DNA of 64,000 bases, from the NCBI RefSeq assembly GCF_030410135.1, contig NZ_JAUGQQ010000009.1:1-64000 (forward strand), given 5' to 3'. The notes below the pieces were generated by a model. The model worked only from the letters and a program-made list of their open reading frames with translations. It searched no databases and was not told the origin of the DNA. A program made the translations under genes and the position numbers. The DNA comes from Aequorivita aurantiaca. Lineage in GTDB: Bacteria; Bacteroidota; Bacteroidia; Flavobacteriales; Flavobacteriaceae. Numbering within the stretch: the stretch's first letter is position 1; the number at the start of each line of letters is the position of its first letter. Of the stretch, positions 61,140 through 64,000 are shown one piece after another.

Positions 61140-62600
61140 TTAATTCAAGATTTGAAATAATTCATCCATACTATTTTTAAGAGCGCATGATGATTCGTTC
61201 CAGTTTTTTAAGGCATCTTCAACAGAGAGTTGAATGCTATCAGTATCTACATTGCTAACATATTGCGCAATGTTCAAGCTACTTTTATTGTTTAAAATTT
61301 CTTCATTGTCTAGTACCTTACAAAATCCTTCCTCATCTTTAAATAAGTTATATGTTTTATAAATTTTCTCAATATGTTTAGTTTCCAGATAGGCTATATT
61401 TTTCTCTTGTTTTACTTCTTTAACCGCATTAATAATCAAAACCTTTCCTTTTCTATTTTCCTTTTTATTGGTTGTTGTAATCAGCAAACAAGCCTCCATA
61501 GGCGAATTATAAAACAAGTTTGGGCCAAGTCCAATAACACATTCAACCAAGTCTTCCTCTATCATTTTTCTACGCATTTCCGCTTCGGCATCACGAAACA
61601 AAACACCGTGCGGCCATAAGGATATAGACCGACCATTGTTAGCATCCAAACTTTTCTGTATATGCTGCTGAAAGGCATAATCTGCACAGCCCTGTGGCGG
61701 TGTACCCCAAAGGTTACGGCCATAAGGATCGTTTACAAATGCTTTTTGGTCCCACGCTTTTATAGAGTAAGGTGGATTGGCAAGAATTACATTAAAGGTT
61801 TTTAATTGGTCGTTATGTAAAAAAGCGGGCCGCGCCAAGGTATCGCCCCGTACAATGCTAAATTCTTCTATGCCGTGCATAAACATATTCATACGTGCAA
61901 TGGCTGAGGTTATCAGGTTTATTTCCTGCCCATATAATTTTAGTGTCCGGTATTCCTTGCCTTCTTCCTTTAAATGCAAGGCGCAGTTAAGTAACAAACC
62001 GCCCGAACCGCAGGTAGGATCGTAAACACTTTCTCTGGGTTGCGGGTCCATTATCATCGTCATCAGTTTTACTACCGTGCGGTTGGTGTAAAACTCTGCG
62101 GCGGTATGGCCACTGTCATCGGCAAATTCCTTTATCAAATATTCATAGGCATTCCCTAATTTATCATCGGGCACAGTCGCCAGATTTAGTTTGTGTTGGG
62201 AGTAATGCTCAATTAGGTTGGTAAGCGTTTCATCGCTCAGTCGGTTTTTATTGGTCCAAGAGGCATCACCAAATATACCATATAGCGTATCTGGGTTGGC
62301 GGTTTCAATAGCACGCATAGCTTCTTGCAAGGCAATGCCAACATTTGTAGTGGTTTCACGTACATTGTTCCAATGCGCCCCTTCGGGAATTTGAAAGTGG
62401 TGGTTTTCAGCAAAGGAAGCATATTCCATATCGCCATCACTTTCAGCTAATGCTTTTTCAAACTCTTCGTCATACACATCGCAAATTCGTTTAAAAAACA
62501 ATAGTGGGAAGATATACTGTTTGTAATCTCCTGCATCTATGGTTCCGCGCAATTGCGTTGCCGCACCCCAAAGGTATTTTTCTAGTTGTTGTTGGGTCAT
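61140..62600 (-). CDS. hsdM: Type I DNA methyltransferase subunit M
   Basis: The 486-residue protein is an N6-adenine methylase of the type I class. Residues about 1-150 are the HsdM helical N-terminus (LEKYLWGAATQLRGTIDAGDYKQYIFPLLFFKRICDV). Motif I is YDPTCGSGGLLL and motif IV ILANPPYSIKAWD, with FMHGIEEFSIVRGDTLARP between them. It methylates the HsdS-selected site and holds the complex together. It is short by about 20-40 residues compared with most HsdM, but all catalytic motifs are there. GC of sampled stretches is about 48%, like hsdR. Its start is 2 bp after the stop of the HNH/DUF262 gene. Confidence 0.96.
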   Translation of the reverse strand: MTQQQLEKYLWGAATQLRGTIDAGDYKQYIFPLLFFKRICDVYDEEFEKALAESDGDMEYASFAENHHFQIPEGAHWNNVRETTTNVGIALQEAMRAIETANPDTLYGIFGDASWTNKNRLSDETLTNLIEHYSQHKLNLATVPDDKLGNAYEYLIKEFADDSGHTAAEFYTNRTVVKLMTMIMDPQPRESVYDPTCGSGGLLLNCALHLKEEGKEYRTLKLYGQEINLITSAIARMNMFMHGIEEFSIVRGDTLARPAFLHNDQLKTFNVILANPPYSIKAWDQKAFVNDPYGRNLWGTPPQGCADYAFQQHIQKSLDANNGRSISLWPHGVLFRDAEAEMRRKMIEEDLVECVIGLGPNLFYNSPMEACLLITTTNKKENRKGKVLIINAVKEVKQEKNIAYLETKHIEKIYKTYNLFKDEEGFCKVLDNEEILNNKSSLNIAQYVSNVDTDSIQLSVEDALKNWNESSCALKNSMDELFQILN

Positions 62601-62602
62601 AT

Positions 62603-64000
62603 CTATTCGTTATCTTCTAAGACCTCCATTTTCTTCATATACGGTCTTATGATTGATGTAAACCATAAAATAGCGGCTTCGCCGTCTTTAATGGTTGCAT
62701 CGGTTATATCTCTACTATGTCTTATTGAATTTCTTAATTCGGCAATTTGATTAAACCTAACTTCCAAAGTGCCTTTGCTACCAAATACCTCTTCAAAGGA
62801 AGGATAAGCAGGTTTTGATATAATTACATCTTTATACTCTTGCATATCAAAAAAATCCATCCTCCTTCTCAAACCTAAAAACTGATTCTTGTCTTCACCC
62901 GAATTTTTACCCAGCCAATTTTTAATCCTTCCATCTACTTTTATTTTTATATGGTCAGGTACCAACTCTTGATAAGCATCTAACTCACAAGCTAATTCTA
63001 ACTTATCTGAAATTATATTACGTAAGGAAATTTCAATCCTTTCTATTTCTTGGTCATAGTGTTGTAGATCTTGATTTATGACATCTTTTGAGTTATCCTT
63101 ATAAAAGGATTTTAGAAAATTATTTATTCCATCTGTCAGCTTTTTTCTTCTTTGGTCTAGAAAACTTTCATAATTTTCTAAAGAATAAAGGGTACTGTCT
63201 GTGGGTACAAATTGTTTTCTAAGTTGTTCAGTATTTATTTTTGGTAAATATTCCGCAGGATCACCATCTAATATTTCCATATTTGATTTTTGGGTGATAA
63301 AGGCAATATTTGCAATTTCATTTACTAATGCCTTATGAATGGAGTTCCCCGAATTATATTTTTTATATAGAAAGGCTTTTGGAAAGATATGATGTCTTTC
63401 AAGTTTGTTATTATAGCCTACGCTTTTAGAATAAAGACTTAACACTGGATTCGTCCAATCTTTTGCATTTTGCGCTCTAACAGAGCTATAAAACAGATTA
63501 TAGATTCTACTTCTAACACCTTGCATAGTTATATCTTCGGGACGTAGGTATAAATTTGTTCCTCTGAACAGATGCATTTCTTCTATTAAAGCATCAATGG
63601 TATTATGCTCTTTAATGGCATTGATATCTTTTTCAAGGAAAGATTCTGAAGAACCACTAAATCTTCCCCAAAGAAGGGACGTGAACATCCAATAAATTGC
63701 CTTATTAGCTTCTTCTTCAGATTTAAATTGCCCACCATTCTTCTTTAAGTAATAACCTAAAACATAAAATACATATAACGAGCTGAAACTATCGGAAGAA
63801 TCAATATAAGCCTTGTCTCTTAAAATATTAATTAAATAAGAAAGTATTTTATTTATTTCTTTCCATGATTCTTCAAAATCTTCAGGAGTTATGGTACTTA
63901 TCTCATCAGAATATTTTCCTCGTTCAGTAGTGAAGATATTTAATAATCTCGTATAATTTCTAAAGCTAAAGTCATAATTGTATTTGGCAAACTCTACGGA
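62603..64000 (-). CDS. DUF262/DUF1524 (GmrSD-like) HNH endonuclease, 5' end outside window
   Basis: The frame stays open to the right edge of the window, so the N-terminal part, expected to hold the DUF262 NTPase-like domain, is cut off. The visible 465 residues include FYVLGYYLKKNGGQF and EANKAIYWMFTSLLWGRFSGSSE, typical of the DUF262 C-terminal half, then a DUF1524 HNH site with RHHIFPKAFLYKK and ANIAFITQKSNMEILDGDP. GmrSD-type enzymes cut modified phage DNA (type IV restriction). The last 150 residues are helical with RNSIRHSRDI. It is directly upstream of hsdM (2-bp gap) and is presumably co-expressed with it; the operon promoter lies outside the window. Confidence 0.88.
   Translation of the reverse strand, partial: SVEFAKYNYDFSFRNYTRLLNIFTTERGKYSDEISTITPEDFEESWKEINKILSYLINILRDKAYIDSSDSFSSLYVFYVLGYYLKKNGGQFKSEEEANKAIYWMFTSLLWGRFSGSSESFLEKDINAIKEHNTIDALIEEMHLFRGTNLYLRPEDITMQGVRSRIYNLFYSSVRAQNAKDWTNPVLSLYSKSVGYNNKLERHHIFPKAFLYKKYNSGNSIHKALVNEIANIAFITQKSNMEILDGDPAEYLPKINTEQLRKQFVPTDSTLYSLENYESFLDQRRKKLTDGINNFLKSFYKDNSKDVINQDLQHYDQEIERIEISLRNIISDKLELACELDAYQELVPDHIKIKVDGRIKNWLGKNSGEDKNQFLGLRRRMDFFDMQEYKDVIISKPAYPSFEEVFGSKGTLEVRFNQIAELRNSIRHSRDITDATIKDGEAAILWFTSIIRPYMKKMEVLEDNE

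Overview
The window reads as chromosomal DNA of a marine- or soil-type member of the Flavobacteriia (Bacteroidota). The evidence is the type IX secretion (T9SS) sorting domains of both type A and type B, a PorP/SprF protein, an HmuY/TonB haem locus, a promoter resembling TTTG-N20-TAnnTTTG, many genes without a Shine-Dalgarno sequence, and an RteC remnant. I cannot name the genus from sequence alone. No rRNA, tRNA, CRISPR array or intact insertion sequence was seen.

Layout. 1-5.1 kb (+): a surface/T9SS operon with a repeat protein ending in a C1q-like domain, a type B T9SS cargo, PorP/SprF and a TPR-propeller-OmpA protein. 5.2-10.5 kb: a large unrecognised Trp/Cys-rich protein, an AraC-type regulator and a type A T9SS cargo. 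10.5-20.7 kb (-): a seven-gene haem-uptake operon running from a TonB receptor through two HmuY-like proteins, DUF6607, ankyrin and DUF2271 proteins to a PepSY-flavodoxin-reductase fusion. 20.9-35 kb: mixed metabolism, including an aldo/keto reductase, an M23 peptidase with tandem repeats and no signal peptide, a DUF1989/PaiB/GntA cluster, a DinB-like protein, a 19-residue repeat protein, a BCCT transporter broken by an internal deletion, an Asn/Gln repeat ORF, an M50-like protease and a UvrD-like helicase. 35.3-36.6 kb: a GIY-YIG nuclease with a degenerate exonuclease domain. 36.6-37.1 kb: three copies of a roughly 110-bp intergenic repeat. 37.4-42.6 kb: an AT-rich pair consisting of a giant MORN/YwqK-like protein and an unknown secreted partner. 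42.8-49 kb: cupin, alcohol dehydrogenase, TPR/LuxR-type regulator and a beta-propeller T9SS cargo.

49.2-64 kb (-) is a defence island that starts next to a decayed RteC gene, the mark of a CTnDOT-like conjugative element. It holds two adjacent units. The first is a two-gene operon of a small membrane protein and a TIR domain fused to a DeoR-type ligand-sensing domain. The second is a type I restriction operon (DUF262/HNH, hsdM, hsdS, hsdR) that carries, between hsdS and hsdR, two different GHKL-ATPase/PD-(D/E)XK-like proteins and a GIY-YIG protein. The carried genes are much AT-richer than hsdM and hsdR, and the change in base composition falls inside hsdS.

The best candidates for an undescribed system are the TIR-DeoR/membrane-protein pair (49478-51251) and the double GHKL-nuclease module inside the hsd operon (54448-59987). 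All functional statements are family recognition by eye from translated sequence; no search was run.
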